A DNA stretch of 64,000 nt, from NCBI GenBank assembly GCA_964017065.1, contig OZ024786.1:13197469-13261468 (forward strand). Direction: 5' to 3'. Made by a program: the position numbers and the translations under genes. Positions 24,344-36,183 of this stretch are shown piece by piece (position 1 is the first letter of the stretch; each line of letters opens with the position of its first letter). This stretch comes from Haliclona indistincta. Taxonomy: Eukaryota; Porifera; Demospongiae; Haplosclerida; Chalinidae. The notes beneath the pieces were generated by a model, which saw only the letters and a list, made by a program, of their open reading frames with translations, made no database searches and had not been told where the DNA came from.

Positions 24344-25100
24344 TCCAGCAATGTTATTTTATCTTTTCTTACCCTTTTCAGTTCAAAGAAAATAATATTT
24401 TAGTGGTGAGCGTTGCTGATTTTGAACACCCGCGTGTATTTGATTTGGTACCTGTTCGCCTACTCCCACTTCGCCTACTCCCATTTTGACTACTAGGGCC
24501 TCAGGCGTTTTGTTTCACCTACAAAAATTATGAAACTAAACCCTAAACCCTGAACCCTAAAAACCTTCTCCTAACTGTGCAAAGTCGGGAGGGTGTCCTA
24601 AACCGGGCCTTCGGCCCTTGGTAAGCCTAAGGATCGTCGGGAGGGTCGTCCTAAACGGGGCCTTCGGCCCTGGCTAAAGATCGTCGAGAGGGTCGTCCTA
24701 AACAGGGCCTTCGTCCTTCACTGGATCTGCAAGCTGTCCCGACGATCGACTCAGTTAAAAAAAACGAACGGCATTATGTACCGAGAAGCCCCGATCGGTT
24801 GCCATGGCAATCACGTGATAAATATGGACTCTAGTCTGAGCACACACTAGGAAACATTAGCCTAACAACTAAATCCTAAACCCTAAACCCTAAAAACCTT
24901 CTCCTAACTGTGCAAAGTCGGGAGGGTGTCCTAACCCGGGCCTTCGGCCCTTGGTAAGCCTAAGGATCGTCTGGAGGGTGTCCTAACCCGGGCCTTCGGC
25001 CCTTGGTAAGCCTAAGGATCGTCGAGAAGGTCGTCCTAAAGCGGGCCTTCTGCCCTTGCTAAAGATCGTCTAGAGCCTTTAGTCAGATCGCAACTGGAAA
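24344..25100. repeat. GC-hairpin tandem repeats with telomere-like heptamers
   Basis: After the NLR 3' flank there are five or so ~65-bp units carrying GGGCCTTCGGCCC hairpins with GGTAAGCCTAAGGATCGTC. Two CCCTAAACCC-type stretches (24532-24564 and 24868-24899) head the two blocks, which look like copies of one another. No gene is seen. Confidence 0.75.
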
Positions 25101-25179
25101 AATCACGCAATTTTATTTACACGATTACGTCATTTCCGGTGCACGTTTTTGGTGCTCGTGCAGTTCTCTATGGCGCTTA

Positions 25180-26163
25180 TTAGTAGGGTCTCCAATGAAA
25201 AAATTGACAGTCACAGATTCAGCGGGCTTGCATCTCGGTGTGTAGAGTAGTTTGACCCGAACATAAAACGGACAAACAGAGAAGCGCCAAGTCCTTCCTT
25301 TTTGCAGGAAAAAATAAAAACACTCGAAATAACTGGGCGAGCTAGCCAATCGTAAGTAAATACTTTTTGTTCAAACTGCATTCAGCGCCAAAGCTTGGTT
25401 TTATTGGTAAGGATGCACAGGATCATGCTGTCAAGATTTCCAAGCTCTTCGATGTCGCGGCGATCTTTATGCGCTGTTTCCAGGCCACACATTGAAAGAG
25501 GGCGGGGCCCCAAGACGATCACGAAAATAGAGTTGGGACTCCAGCGCTTTTGTAAATTGTGCTGTAGCAACCCTAATGCAGATTTTGCTTAGTTAGGTAT
25601 CAATACATCTGCACAGCGAGTTTTATGAAGTTCATACACTTCCTTCCATCTGGCTCAAAAAACCAAAAATAAAACAGAAAAATTTTGAGCCAGATGGAAG
25701 GAAGTGTATGAACTTCATAAAACTCGCTGTGCAGATGTATTGATACCTAACTAAGCAAAATCTGCATTAGGGTTGCTACAGCACAATTTACAAAAGCGCT
25801 GGAGTCCCAACTCTATTTTCGTGATCGTCTTGGGGCCCCGCCCTCTTTCAATGTGTGGCCTGGAAACAGCGCATAAAGATCGCCGCGACATCGAAGAGCT
25901 TGGAAATCTTGACAGCATGATCCTGTGCATCCTTACCAACAAAACCAAGCTTTGGCGCTGAATGCAGTTTGAACAAAAAGTATTTACTTACGATTGGCTA
26001 GCTCCACCCAGTTATTTCGAGAGTTTTTATTTTTTCCTGCAAAAAGGAAGGACTTGGCGCTTCTCTGTTTGTCCGTTTTATGTTCGGGTCAAACTACTCT
26101 ACACACCGAGATGCAAGCCCGCTGAATCTGTGACTGTCAATTTTTTCATTGGAGACCCTATTA
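25180..26163. repeat. ~1-kb near-perfect palindrome
   Basis: Arms of about 480 bp (25180-25659 and 25684-26163) are reverse complements around a ~24-bp spacer near 25660-25683. Identical 62- and 65-codon open frames appear on both strands because of the symmetry. Neither resembles a known protein. Confidence 0.9.
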
Positions 26164-26166
26164 TTA

Positions 26167-26759
26167 GGCCCGGGTCACACTACGTCTGGTAACTTCAAAA
26201 AGTTTGCCGATTTTGATGCAAACGTACGAATTTTGGGTAGCAACACGGTCACACCCAACCACGATTTTATCATGGCGGACCAGTGTGCTGTGCTGTTGCT
26301 ACTATGATTGGTCATAGTAGCAACAGCGTTCAGCACGTCTGAGAACCCAAGGAAGTACACCCGGCGTCGATCTACTTTTATCGGCCAGCGTCGTAGTATA
26401 GAAAGCGCCTTCTGTTACCGTTGATGTCCACAGTGCTATTGTTATCACCTGCTGTACAACTGTGTCTTCGAAGCCCAAGGCGCTTTTGGTGTGCTGACAG
26501 AGGACAGTTGGCACTGATCAGAATCCCGGCGTTTCCTAGTAGTTTTCTTCTTTTTGCGTGGCTTGCCATCATAAACACAACACATACACGTGGATTGAGC
26601 TGTGAACGTCGACGCAAACGCGGTGCTGTTCGCCACGTTCACGACATCAAAACTTCGCGTCTACGTCTGCGTCAACGTCTGAAAACGTGTTGTGTGACCG
26701 GGAAAACGCAAGCTAATTATCCAGATTTTTGCGGGTCGAAACGTAGTGTGACCCGGGCC
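26167..26759. mobile_element. PIF/Harbinger-type MITE (TTA target duplication)
   Basis: Inverted termini GGCCCGGGTCACACTACGT are flanked by TTA at 26164-26166 and 26760-26762. The 593-bp body has no convincing transposase. It has inserted at the outer edge of the right arm of the 1-kb palindrome. Confidence 0.8.
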
Positions 26760-26762
26760 TTA

Positions 26763-27850
26763 GTAGTCGGCGTGGTTCCTCAAAGGCTAGTTCTGTTTTC
26801 ACAAAATTTGGTACAAAGGTTCCAGATGAATGCCTTTAACAGCAGGTAAAACAATGTTTCTTCCCTGTGTTATGCTGTGTAAAGCTTTACAAGTTATATT
26901 TGTTTCTTTGCCAGCTGTCCGATCACGTGATAGCGAGTGACCTTTAGTGTTCGAGCTGTCACTTTGAGCAGGAACGTCTGCACATTTTGGAAGTTAGGTA
27001 TGTATTAGCTACATCATTGTTTGTGCTGTATATAAAGTTTGGTTGGTTGTCAATTGTCAGAAAACTTTTTGTCACTTGTTAAAGTACATGTTTAGACTTT
27101 CAATAACCAGTACTATTGACAATGCATCTTGTGTAATAGTTTCATATGTTATAGATCATTGTTTTACTCAGGTAGGATGGTTGCAACTTCCCATCATGAA
27201 GACAATCTGGAGGTCATCTTGAAACAACATGTTAGAGTTCAACAGCTGCTAGAACAATAATTATTGTGAAAACTGTGTGTCAGCCACGACTCGGTGTACA
27301 GGTTAGTGTGGTCTAGAGGTAGAGGAGTTATTTTTTGTCTGAGGGATTGTAATGGTACATAAAATGATTATAACAATGATAGAGCAAAATAATGCCTCAT
27401 GGTGAGACTAAATCTTTAAGCTGTAAAAGAATGCTTACAATGACTAGTGAAAAGATTTTGTCATTAATTTTGGAACAAAAATGTACATCAGATTCTGTGA
27501 TTTAGAGCTTTGTTGTTGTGAACAAAAAAACAATTTGTAGATAAATAGCATTACAAATTTGAGATGAGGAGCAGATTGTGGAAGCATACATGTATTAATG
27601 ATGTTATAATATAAAACATACTGGATGAATTAGGGCAATCTCGATTGTTGGCCTGGGTTGTAAATGAATGTTGTCATAATTAGTTGGAATGAAATGAAGT
27701 AGGAAGTGAAAGTCTTGGAAGTGTCTTGACTCACATTACATTAAAAAACATAAAAAAATACAAAAATGATTTAAAATAATAAGACCAATCATCGTTACAT
27801 TAACCGATACAAAATTATCAGAAAAGTTTATAGCAAAAAATCAAAAATTA
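26763..27850. other. No feature recognised
   Basis: AT-rich sequence without exon-like open frames, repeats or RNA structure that I can support. Confidence 0.5.
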
Positions 27851-27921
27851 GATATTGTCATGGTCACTGTCGGAATCACTCTCAGTAATTTCTTCACCAA
27901 ATATCCAGTCAACAATGTCAC

Positions 27922-28332
27922 TTACTTCACTGTCAATGTTGTCAAGTCAATGTTGTCAGCAGATACAACTGTGAATGGCTCGCTGTCGATATTGCCACCT
28001 GTGGTTGTTAGCCAGTTTGAATTTTCAGCCTTGCTCTGCACAAATCGTGAGAGAGTATCTGCTGACGCACAAACTCCTAGCCTGTTCAGTATTTGGTGTA
28101 AAAGTGCTGTGCTCCCTTGGCTCTCTAGTATGTCTGCCACCAGGACATGCATCGGACTAGAACAATGATCATTGACAGTGAACATAAGAGAGCACAGCAA
28201 GAACAACCGTCTGACTCTCTTGATGTGACTCTCCGCTGAACCTTCCTTTAAGACTGCTGATGTACCACGCCTCTCTGATACCGACTGTGTCAGAATGGCA
28301 ATTGCTTCCCAAAGTACTGGATCGATCTCGTT
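27922..28332 (-). pseudogene. Transposon-derived ORF fragment next to gap
   Basis: An open minus-strand frame of ~135 codons runs into the N gap. It includes FLLCSLMFTVNDHCSSPMH and LHQILNRLGVCASADTLSRF, phrases I associate with repetitive sponge and cnidarian element proteins, though I cannot name the family. The 5' part is lost in the gap. Confidence 0.45.
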
Positions 28333-28532
28333 NNNNNNNNNNNNNNNNNNNNNNNNNNNNNNNNNNNNNNNNNNNNNNNNNNNNNNNNNNNNNNNNNNNN
28401 NNNNNNNNNNNNNNNNNNNNNNNNNNNNNNNNNNNNNNNNNNNNNNNNNNNNNNNNNNNNNNNNNNNNNNNNNNNNNNNNNNNNNNNNNNNNNNNNNNNN
28501 NNNNNNNNNNNNNNNNNNNNNNNNNNNNNNNN
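28333..28532. other. Assembly gap of 200 Ns
   Basis: Exactly 200 N. Open frames that run through it in the translated sequence are meaningless there. Confidence 1.
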
Positions 28533-28978
28533 GTGATGTGACGTAGCCAGTCTCTACCAAACAAGCTGGGTCCGTCACCTGCAACAATAAGAAGAGGGAG
28601 AGAATGAGATTGAGATTGGTATTTAACCAATACTGTCAACTGCCCTACAACTGACATACGCTGCCCAGTGTAGGTACGAAGAGTGACTGCAGCAGGTTTA
28701 AGCACAGCATTTGGAAATATTTTCCTGAAAGTCTTCTCCGAGAGAATTGAGACCGCTGCACCAGTGTCGACCTCCATATTCAGTTCTTTCCCGTTGATTG
28801 AAACTAGAACAGTAATTGGGCGAGACTTCAGTTGACGACCACCAACGAGCTTAATCGGAAGATCTTCATCAGATCCAGACTCATCATCTTTCACATACTG
28901 TTCCCTCAAGTTCCCGGCAGGAGATGGTCGAGGATCAGTGGTCAAAAGTGGCCAACCACTTTTCGAGTGACAAGCCAT
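28533..28978 (-). pseudogene. Retropepsin-type protease fragment of a Gypsy-like retroelement
   Basis: The minus-strand frame contains the aspartic-protease signature VDTGAAVSILSEKTF and a downstream LFGRDWLRHI, the usual protease end before reverse transcriptase in Ty3/Gypsy elements. The rest is cut by the N gap. Its N-terminal codons lie in the inverted repeat shared with 35.9-36.2 kb. Confidence 0.75.
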
Positions 28979-29290
28979 TGAAAACTGCTATTCTGACAAC
29001 ATTTCTACTTGCAAATTCGCTTTTTCATGCAGTTTTCTCTCAAATAAGCCATTGAAAACTGCTATTCTGACAACATTTCTACTTGCAGCAGATTTACAAA
29101 TTTTAAAAATGCTTTGTCAGCAAATTTGCTATTTTGAGTTGCAAAAGTACAAAATCGCTTACTCAGCAAATTTGCAATTCAGGTTGCAGAAATGCCAATT
29201 CACAAAATTGCATTCAGCAAATTTGCAATTCAGGTTGCAGAAATGCCAATTCACAAAATTGCATTCAGCAAATTTGCAATTTGGAAACCC
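28930..29290. repeat. Left inverted repeat of a ~7.2-kb segment, with minisatellite
   Basis: GATCAGTGGTCAAAAGTGGC and about 100-300 bp after it reappear in reverse complement at 35880-36183. A ~55-bp unit containing TTCAGGTTGCAGAAATGCCA is repeated in tandem at 29160-29285. Confidence 0.75.
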
Positions 29291-29967
29291 TTGTAATAAG
29301 GGGGAGCCTGAGTGAGCCTCACTTGAAATCTGACCTACATAATTAATGTGTACTTGTTTCTATTACAGAGCAGATGTTGATCAGGATAATTAGTCTTTCA
29401 CTCTGTGGGTGTGTATGTTATGTAGGACATAAAATTGTGATGAGAATTGATCAACATTACTTATTGCTTTAAGGTCACAAAAAGTTAACTGTCAAAAGGT
29501 TGTCGCTACATACGTGTTCCATTCACCTTGCAAACTGCATGCATGATTAGCAGATATAAAGTGTGTTTCTGTAAATAATTATTACTGACTTCATGTATCT
29601 GTTTGTTGTTACATAACAATTACACGTTGATCTTTGTGTACAGGAAGAGTAAATATCTTAAGTCTCCACAAATCTAACTGCAATGAGCTTAGTATATAAC
29701 TGTCTGTTGTAAATCGTACCGCCAGCGAAATAATAGCACATGTTAAGTGCAATCAGATAAATACCAGCAAAGACAAGAAGTACAATGAGAATCAGAAGTA
29801 GAAAATTGATTAATAGTTAGCAAGCATAATTACTAGCCTAGTACCTAGTCGTTATAATTTAATGCCTAGTATTAAATGCATCTTGAAGGTCAAGACAGTT
29901 CTAGAAAGATACAGAAAAATAACTGATTTTAGACACAATCTAAGACTTTCTAGAACTAGACAATAAT
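29291..29967. other. No gene recognised
   Basis: AT-rich filler between the left inverted repeat and the GGGGCGAGCCTGAGC-bounded element. A phrase GGGGGAGCCTGAGTGAGCC at 29300 is related to that element's end. Confidence 0.5.
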
Positions 29968-30972
29968 TGGGGCGAGCCTGAGCGAGCCCCACATTGATTG
30001 GCACAATGGCCCACGCGGCGGGGAATGTATCTATCTGGCTATCTATCTGTCACGGGGTAGCGTTTGTCCTTTCAATCCATATGGCGAGGCCCATACTGTA
30101 GTATTGTATGCGAGGCCCACGAGGGCAGCAATTGCAAGGCCCCGGGATTGCAGTTCTTTCATAACTACTTAACGTTCTTTCATAACTCGACTGCAAAATG
30201 GACGACTCGACGATTTGCCTTCCCATCTCGCTTTTCCATGAATCATGATGCACCCGGCGCCCTCATCAGCGATACTGTGACTGACGCTGCAGCAAGAACC
30301 AGGGCTTTGGCGCGGGAGAGGAAGCGCAGACAGCGTGAACTTGAAGAGAGACACCACTGCTACTCGGCCCATATAATCCAGCGCTGTATTTACTCTCCAT
30401 TACAAATAATTGAGCAAACAGACTTTCACACCTTTGTGAAAGGGCTAACAAAAGACTGTCTACAGAAACTGAAGGAACATAGGTTATAGTTGTTGACTCA
30501 ATGCTAAGACATGTCTTGCTTATGACTCCTCCTTTTTCCCCGGACACTGTTAAACTATGGAACAAATTACCTGCTGAGATTGTCTCCGCTTCATCCCTCT
30601 CTGTTTTCAAGAGAGATATTCGTGGCTATCTATCTAATTTAATCTAATAACTTATGATGTTTGTCTTTTCTTTTGGTTGGTACCGTTTAAGCTTTTTGCT
30701 ACTGGTACAGCCATGCAAAATTGTCATAGAAAAAGTATTTAGAGAGAGCAGAATATTATATTTTAATACTAGCAACAACTTCTGACTCCAAAGGGATGGT
30801 TTTGGTTAATTATCAATGAAAGAACACAACAGAGAGGAAGATAGATAATAAATTGTTACTATTAATGAATTTTATTTATGTGCGAGGCAAATACATGCTG
30901 TAAGTATACCTACTTATATGTTATACACTAACAAGGCTAAATTATATCAATGCTCAGGCTCGCCCCTGCCAT
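29968..30972. mobile_element. ~1-kb non-autonomous element with a LINE 3' remnant
   Basis: Bounded by GGGGCGAGCCTGAGC and its complement at 30957-30972. Inside, 30500-30640 (plus) encodes a stop-interrupted tail with FFPDTVKLWNKLPAEIVSA and SLSVFKRDIRGYLS-like sequence. That is typical of the C-terminus of non-LTR retrotransposon polymerases. An upstream open frame at 30240-30489 is unassigned. Confidence 0.55.
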
Positions 30973-31491
30973 TCCATGAATGTACTAGTAATAATACTTT
31001 ATAGTCAATTAATTTGCTATTACTCCACTATCTACCATGCAGCCTTCACGTATGATCTGAAAAAAAACCAATAATAATTATAATACCGGAAAAACAGTTT
31101 ATAAAGCAGAACTTAACTGTCACGCAGCATGCTTCACTGCTAGAATAATAAGTAATAAATTAATTCCATTATATAATTTAAAAGAAACATCCAAGCCAGT
31201 AGGCTAAGTCGTTGTTGAAGTTTCCAACAGTCTGCATACGCTTTTAGTTGTTTGATCGTAGCTTGGAATCGTAACTTTGAACTTAAGTGTGATCTTCACA
31301 GGTTCTGTTTACTGACTATTCAGATATAAGTGACACTTTCATCTTTTGCGATTCCCGCGCGCGCCCATGTACTCCTACGCATGCTCAGTTGCGCACGAAG
31401 GCAGCAACGTGATCGTACGTGAGTGATCGTGAGTATACGTCAGCGAGCTAGCTAGATCACAAGACTGTCACTGGCAGGCTCAAGAATCAAG
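30973..31491. other. Intergenic, upstream of the RING gene
   Basis: AT-rich, with a short GC-rich patch around 31355-31440 (GCGCGCGCCC) just before the RING gene start. It may be the promoter. No coding signal is seen. Confidence 0.4.
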
Positions 31492-32659
31492 ATGAACGAG
31501 TACGAGATGTTTGATGTCACGTGTGATGACCAAGCGGGTAATTTGAGGAAGCTTAGCCTTAGAGCTGACCAAGTCAATGTGAAAAATCTCTCGAAGTTAT
31601 CGCGTATCTTACCCGATACAATGTATTTGCTGTCAGAAGATGATGGTTATGTATCACTTCCGGATCCAGAATCAGGTCGTTTTGACGGCCTGGCCTGCTT
31701 CCGCACCTGGCGAGTCTCGGGAATGTTGCCTTCCATCATTGACAAAGGAGCGAGCAGTACGCCACCACAACAAATACTTCAGCGAAAGTGGAAACCAAAA
31801 TACCATCCTGCAACTGGCTCTCATATGCCCAGTAGTCCTTCTGACCAACAAGTACGGCATATATACATGGTGGTTTGGTAATGATGTATTTACACATTAT
31901 TAATTGTCTACATGTAGTGGCAGAAATCTATTCAAGTGTGCCGTTTGGTCAAAGGCAGATTTATTCAGACTTCAGAACACCCCTTGACTTTAAGTGAAGA
32001 GACGGCAAATATTTCAGCTATAGCAGACCGCATTAGTGAGGAAGGTTTTTCTGGAGCGCCAGTGAGGCTACTAAATGCCAAAAACATCCCCCTTCCGGAT
32101 GTAGCTGGGACCAAAGGTAACAAGTTGTCATGTGTACAGTAGAATTAAATTCTGACACTCAATTTTTCCAGGAGCAAAATTTTGGAAGTCGACTAAATTA
32201 ATCAGAGCAGTTCAAGTAAATGAGTTCGAAACATTTCAGAAAGGTCAGAAACGCAAGAGTGTTGCGACAAATTCTGACAGTGAAGATGATTTTATGTTGC
32301 CTCTACCAAAGCGCTCGCCGCCATCACCTCCGCCATCAACTCCGCCTACCAAGATTGATCTTGTTGACCTGCTGAGACAGTTGTCTCAGCAGGTCGACGA
32401 CATCAAGGGGCTAATACTTCGGCCTTCTAATTCTAAGTCACAACTATTGCAGATTATGACTTGTATAATATGCAAGCAAATAGCACAGGACGGACTTGTG
32501 CCCCAATGTTGCAATAGCCAAATATCATGCAAGGCATGTCTTAACCGATGGCTTGAAAATTCACTAACATGTCCATCATGTAGAGCACCACTCCAGATCA
32601 GTGGCACGTTGCCATTTCCATACCTGGTGCCTCTGTTCTCTTTGATCAATGAAGCTTAG
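31492..32659 (+). CDS. RING-finger protein, three exons
   Basis: Exons 31492-31851, 31918-32116 and 32172-32659 join in phase to give 348 residues. The N-terminal ~60 residues form a conserved module of unknown fold (NLSKLSRILPDTMYLLSEDD, FRTWRVSG) that is also found in the gene at 34915. A Ser/Pro-rich linker and a short coiled coil (LLRQLSQQVDDIKGLI) precede a RING: CIICKQIA, CCNSQISCKACLNRW and CPSCRAPL. It should act as an E3 ubiquitin ligase or scaffold (RING family knowledge). It lies inside the inverted-repeat-bounded segment, convergent with the recombinase gene, so it may be element cargo or an accessory gene rather than a host gene. Confidence 0.75.
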
Positions 32660-33618
32660 CTTGAAACTTGATATAAACACTGGCTGACATATTTACTCCC
32701 TTGTATTATCCGCTATAATGTTATAATCAGCATAATTGAGACTTAGTCCAGTTCAAAGTCAGAAACTTCTGCCAATCAACCAAATAATCATATCATTATC
32801 TACATGTAAATGTCAGAATGTCAGTAATCAGGCCATACAATGTATATATTAATTGATTATTGTGTCACTTGATGTGTCAGGCTTCAATTGTGTTCCAATT
32901 AAAGTATTTGAAAATTCATTAACTATAGCTAGCTGTTTCTTGGGTGGTAACTTATTATGACTTCTGATGCTATACCAACCTTTTCTCTGACAAGACAAAG
33001 CAGTAGCACGCCACATTTCTGCTGGAGTTTAGTCACATGATCCTGCTGTTTGACGGTAGGGGCGGAGCAAGTAGATGGGCGTGACCGGCGGGTAGCCAAC
33101 CAACGATATGGAGCTAGGTATAATTATTGGACTGGAGAAGAGTTTACACAACAAAACAGTGCCATTAAGTTAAGCGCGCATGCTGGGGTTTAGCCATGTA
33201 TAACCAGTAGAGCGTTTTCAAGAAAGTTGCATTCGAAATGCATGTCATCACGTGACACAACCGTCCAATCAGAATACCTTGGTCACGTGATCGGTTATGT
33301 AGTATGCATATGGCGCGTCACAAGGGCTTCTGGACGCTGTTTTGCTGCTACAAAGATAGTACGAAGGCTTTCAGTAACTCGTCTTGGCACCCAACACTAC
33401 TCCGTCTTCTCACAAATGATTTTGGCAACGTCACCACATCCACTGATCACGTGACGTTGCGCTAAATTAGAGAATTTCAGTTGCCAACTTGCCACTGTCT
33501 TGATCGAAAACGTGTACGTTTTAATTATATACCCCAAGCATGCACTTAGTAGTGCATCACGTGCGCTAACAGAAAAAGAACATACTGACAGAGTATAACC
33601 AGTGATAAGAATTATTTA
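32660..33618. other. Intergenic between convergent RING and recombinase genes
   Basis: No exon is recognised. Several CACGTGA hexamer-like sites occur (33247, 33281, 33446). A small inverted pair, GCATGCTGGGGT near 33180 and its complement near 33530, may bound a short repeat. Confidence 0.4.
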
Positions 33619-34868
33619 TTATTGTGAGCTGAGATGATCAGTGATGTGAATGTACAACAATATTGCACGTCTAAACGGAACATCATTACCAGATATTACG
33701 TTAGTAAATATGTCTTCAAATGTCATAGCATTGCTTTGAAACTCTAGTCTTCTCTGGTCCATTTTCTGTGTGTCATTCTCAAGTGGGTCTGTTCCATATG
33801 GACTTGGGTCTGTCAGTACCCCACCCTGTTGCCGGTACATACCGACTGCATCTCCAGTGGATGGTAAATGAATGTTGGTTGTCGCAATTGTTCCAGGTCT
33901 TTCATGTTGAAGTAAGTTAGGAATACCTCGGTGAGGAAGAGCATGTGCATTCCATGCCATTATCATTCGGTTCATTCCAACCTTGGCAACCTCTTGAGTA
34001 ACTGTTGATACACAAAACTTTACTAAACTTGAGTCCAAGTCAATCTCTTCTTCATTGTCCATGTCAGTGAGAACACGTTTTAATGGATAAGTAACTCGAC
34101 GATTTAGTTCCACCCAGATTCTTTCTATGACATGATTTTCACGGGATGTCGTTTGTCTATATGGAGCAATACTAGGATCACCATATCCATTTCTTAAGTT
34201 TTCCTGAACAAACAACATTAGATAGAACTCTCTCCCTTGATCGACACGAATCTGCTGCCACAAACCAAACTCTAATACTGCAGATCTGTATACTTCATAT
34301 ATTATCATGTTATTTTTACGATTCATTACTGCACCTGTCACAATTTTTCCAGAGAATCCATCTCTAGCCAATACATATACTAGACCATACATAGCCATTT
34401 TCTCATTTTGATCGACATGTAGACGATGACCGAAATAATGAGCGATATAAACCCTAGGATTGGTACGCTCAACTATGTCATGTGTTCGCATTGCATGGTA
34501 TCGAGGAGAAATAGCAGGGAGTGTAGACCTCAATTGGTGACCTGATACATGTACATCACAAGCAGCTAGGTACCCTTTCAGCATTTTTCTACCATATGAA
34601 GGTCCCACCTACAGTAAGCGTTAACTGATATGCATATTCATGTAATAATCTCCTTGCTCACCTCTGCAACGGCTTGGTGAACAGCTTCCAACTTATTCTG
34701 CTTGGACACGGCACGCATGTTATTTAAGTGAACATATCTCCTCACACTTCGCTCAGACAGACCTCGAGTAATACCAGGATACAATCCCCGAAGTTCAACT
34801 GAAATCTGCTTATAATTCAGGCCTCCGTCCATCATTCTTTGAACGACCGATTTGTCTACAGCATCCAT
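33619..34868 (-). CDS. Integrase-fold (DDE) recombinase, two exons; IS3EU-like
   Basis: Exons 34868-34662 and 34608-33619 join in phase (398 residues). Exon 1 is a helix-turn-helix (VVQRMMDGGLNYKQISVELR, SERSVRRYVH). Exon 2 has the retroviral-integrase-like core: HRLHVDQNEK with the first Asp, DGFSGKIV, IRVDQGREFY with the second Asp, and ENHVIERIWVELNRR with the Glu. The order fits eukaryotic IS3-like (IS3EU) transposases. I give that family from memory of the motif layout. It is full-length and apparently undamaged. It starts 46 bp from a divergent short ORF related to the RING gene. Confidence 0.75.
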
Positions 34869-34914
34869 TTTTTCTGACCGTAAAACTTAATTAATTAGTT
34901 AACCACCAGGCCAC

Positions 34915-35286
34915 GTGCATTGCTGTATCCTCGCGTTTCTCGATCATACCGACATAGATAATACTGATATTCCTCTTCCGAGTTCTCTTCGAGGAAGCGA
35001 TAGGCTAGGCCAGAAGAAACACCACAGAAGAAGGAGGAGAAATCAACTCAATGTTTCCAACCTATCCAAACTTAGTCACATTAATGCTCCAGACACTCTG
35101 TACCTTATTTCTGGCGATGACGACTTTGTGGCGCTGCCAGATAAAGACGGAAAGTTTCCATCGATGCAGTCATACCGTACGTGGCAGGTGGAAGGCATGG
35201 CATGCCGTCAGAGCTTGCTTGTCCTTGTGGATGCAACACCTTTCCCAGAGCTGATACCCTTGACCGCACTAGTTGAAGAATTGTGA
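34915..35286 (+). CDS. Short protein sharing the N-terminal and C-terminal modules of the RING gene, without RING
   Basis: A 123-codon frame. The middle (NLSKLSHINAPDTLYLISGD, YRTWQVEG) aligns with the N-terminal module of the protein at 31492. The end (FPELIPLTALVEEL) aligns with its last residues (FPYLVPLFSLINEA). The RING and coiled coil are absent. The first ~40 codons are dubious and may be untranslated or intronic. It is either a degraded copy or a small regulator. Confidence 0.45.
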   Translation: MHCCILAFLDHTDIDNTDIPLPSSLRGSDRLGQKKHHRRRRRNQLNVSNLSKLSHINAPDTLYLISGDDDFVALPDKDGKFPSMQSYRTWQVEGMACRQSLLVLVDATPFPELIPLTALVEEL

Positions 35287-35879
35287 CAGTTCGGCACTTT
35301 GTGTCACTTGAGACTAGAACAGTATACCATTTTGCTCATTTATCTCAGCATATGCACACAACAGTGTAATCTTGACTCAGCCCTTGAGAACAATCATTTA
35401 TCTTAGCACTTGAGAACAAGTATGCAGTCTTCCTTCATCATCTAGTAATTATTATTCATTCATTTATCTCAGAACTTAAGATATTCATTCGTCTATCTCA
35501 GCATAATTATTTGATCATTTAACTTCATCTATCTTGTCACCACAATTTCATTTTGGTTCAAGGCAGGAATATTATTTAGGATGGCATGCATTAATTTTAT
35601 GGAATGGCGTGTGCGTCATGTAGTTTGTTGCAGAATCACTGGCACTGATAGCATATTTAATACTGATGGGCGTGGTTCAAGTAACAAAAACTGGCTGAAG
35701 CTTCAGCTCCAATTGTGGTCCTGGTTATTCAGTAAAAACAGAACTCATGAGTGTGTTATTAAATTTTGGAGTAAGATAGGAGAGAGAGATCATTACCTTT
35801 ACTGGTTGCCATGGTAGACCATAAGCACGTTGCCTGTACATTATTTATAACTAAAATTATTATCTACACACTTGGTGTT
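35287..35879. other. No gene recognised
   Basis: AT-rich sequence inside the inverted-repeat-bounded segment. The 35581-35817 open frame has no recognisable features. Confidence 0.45.
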
Positions 35880-36183
35880 TATGCAAATTTCTAATTTTGC
35901 TGACAATGCAATTTTGTGAATAGACATTTCTGCAACCTGAATTGCAAATTTGCTGAGTAAGCGATTTTGTACTTTTGCAACCCAAAATAGCAAATTTGCT
36001 GACAAAGCATTTTTAAAATTTGTAAATCTGGAATTTGAAATCTGGAATTTGAAAATGGCATTGCAGACCGCAATTTGAGAGAAAACTGCATGAAAAAGCG
36101 AATCAGCAAGTAGAAATGTTGTCAGAATAGCAGTTTTCAATGGCTTGTCACTCGAAAAGTGGTTGGCCACTTTTGACCACTGA
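35880..36183. repeat. Right inverted repeat of the ~7.2-kb segment
   Basis: Reverse complement of 28930-29290, ending GACCACTGATC. NLR-derived sequence starts immediately after it, so this edge is a sharp junction. Confidence 0.75.

Noticed and set aside
25395..25961. Paired 62- and 65-codon open frames in both halves
   Set aside because: The same sequence read on opposite strands of a palindrome, with no protein features.
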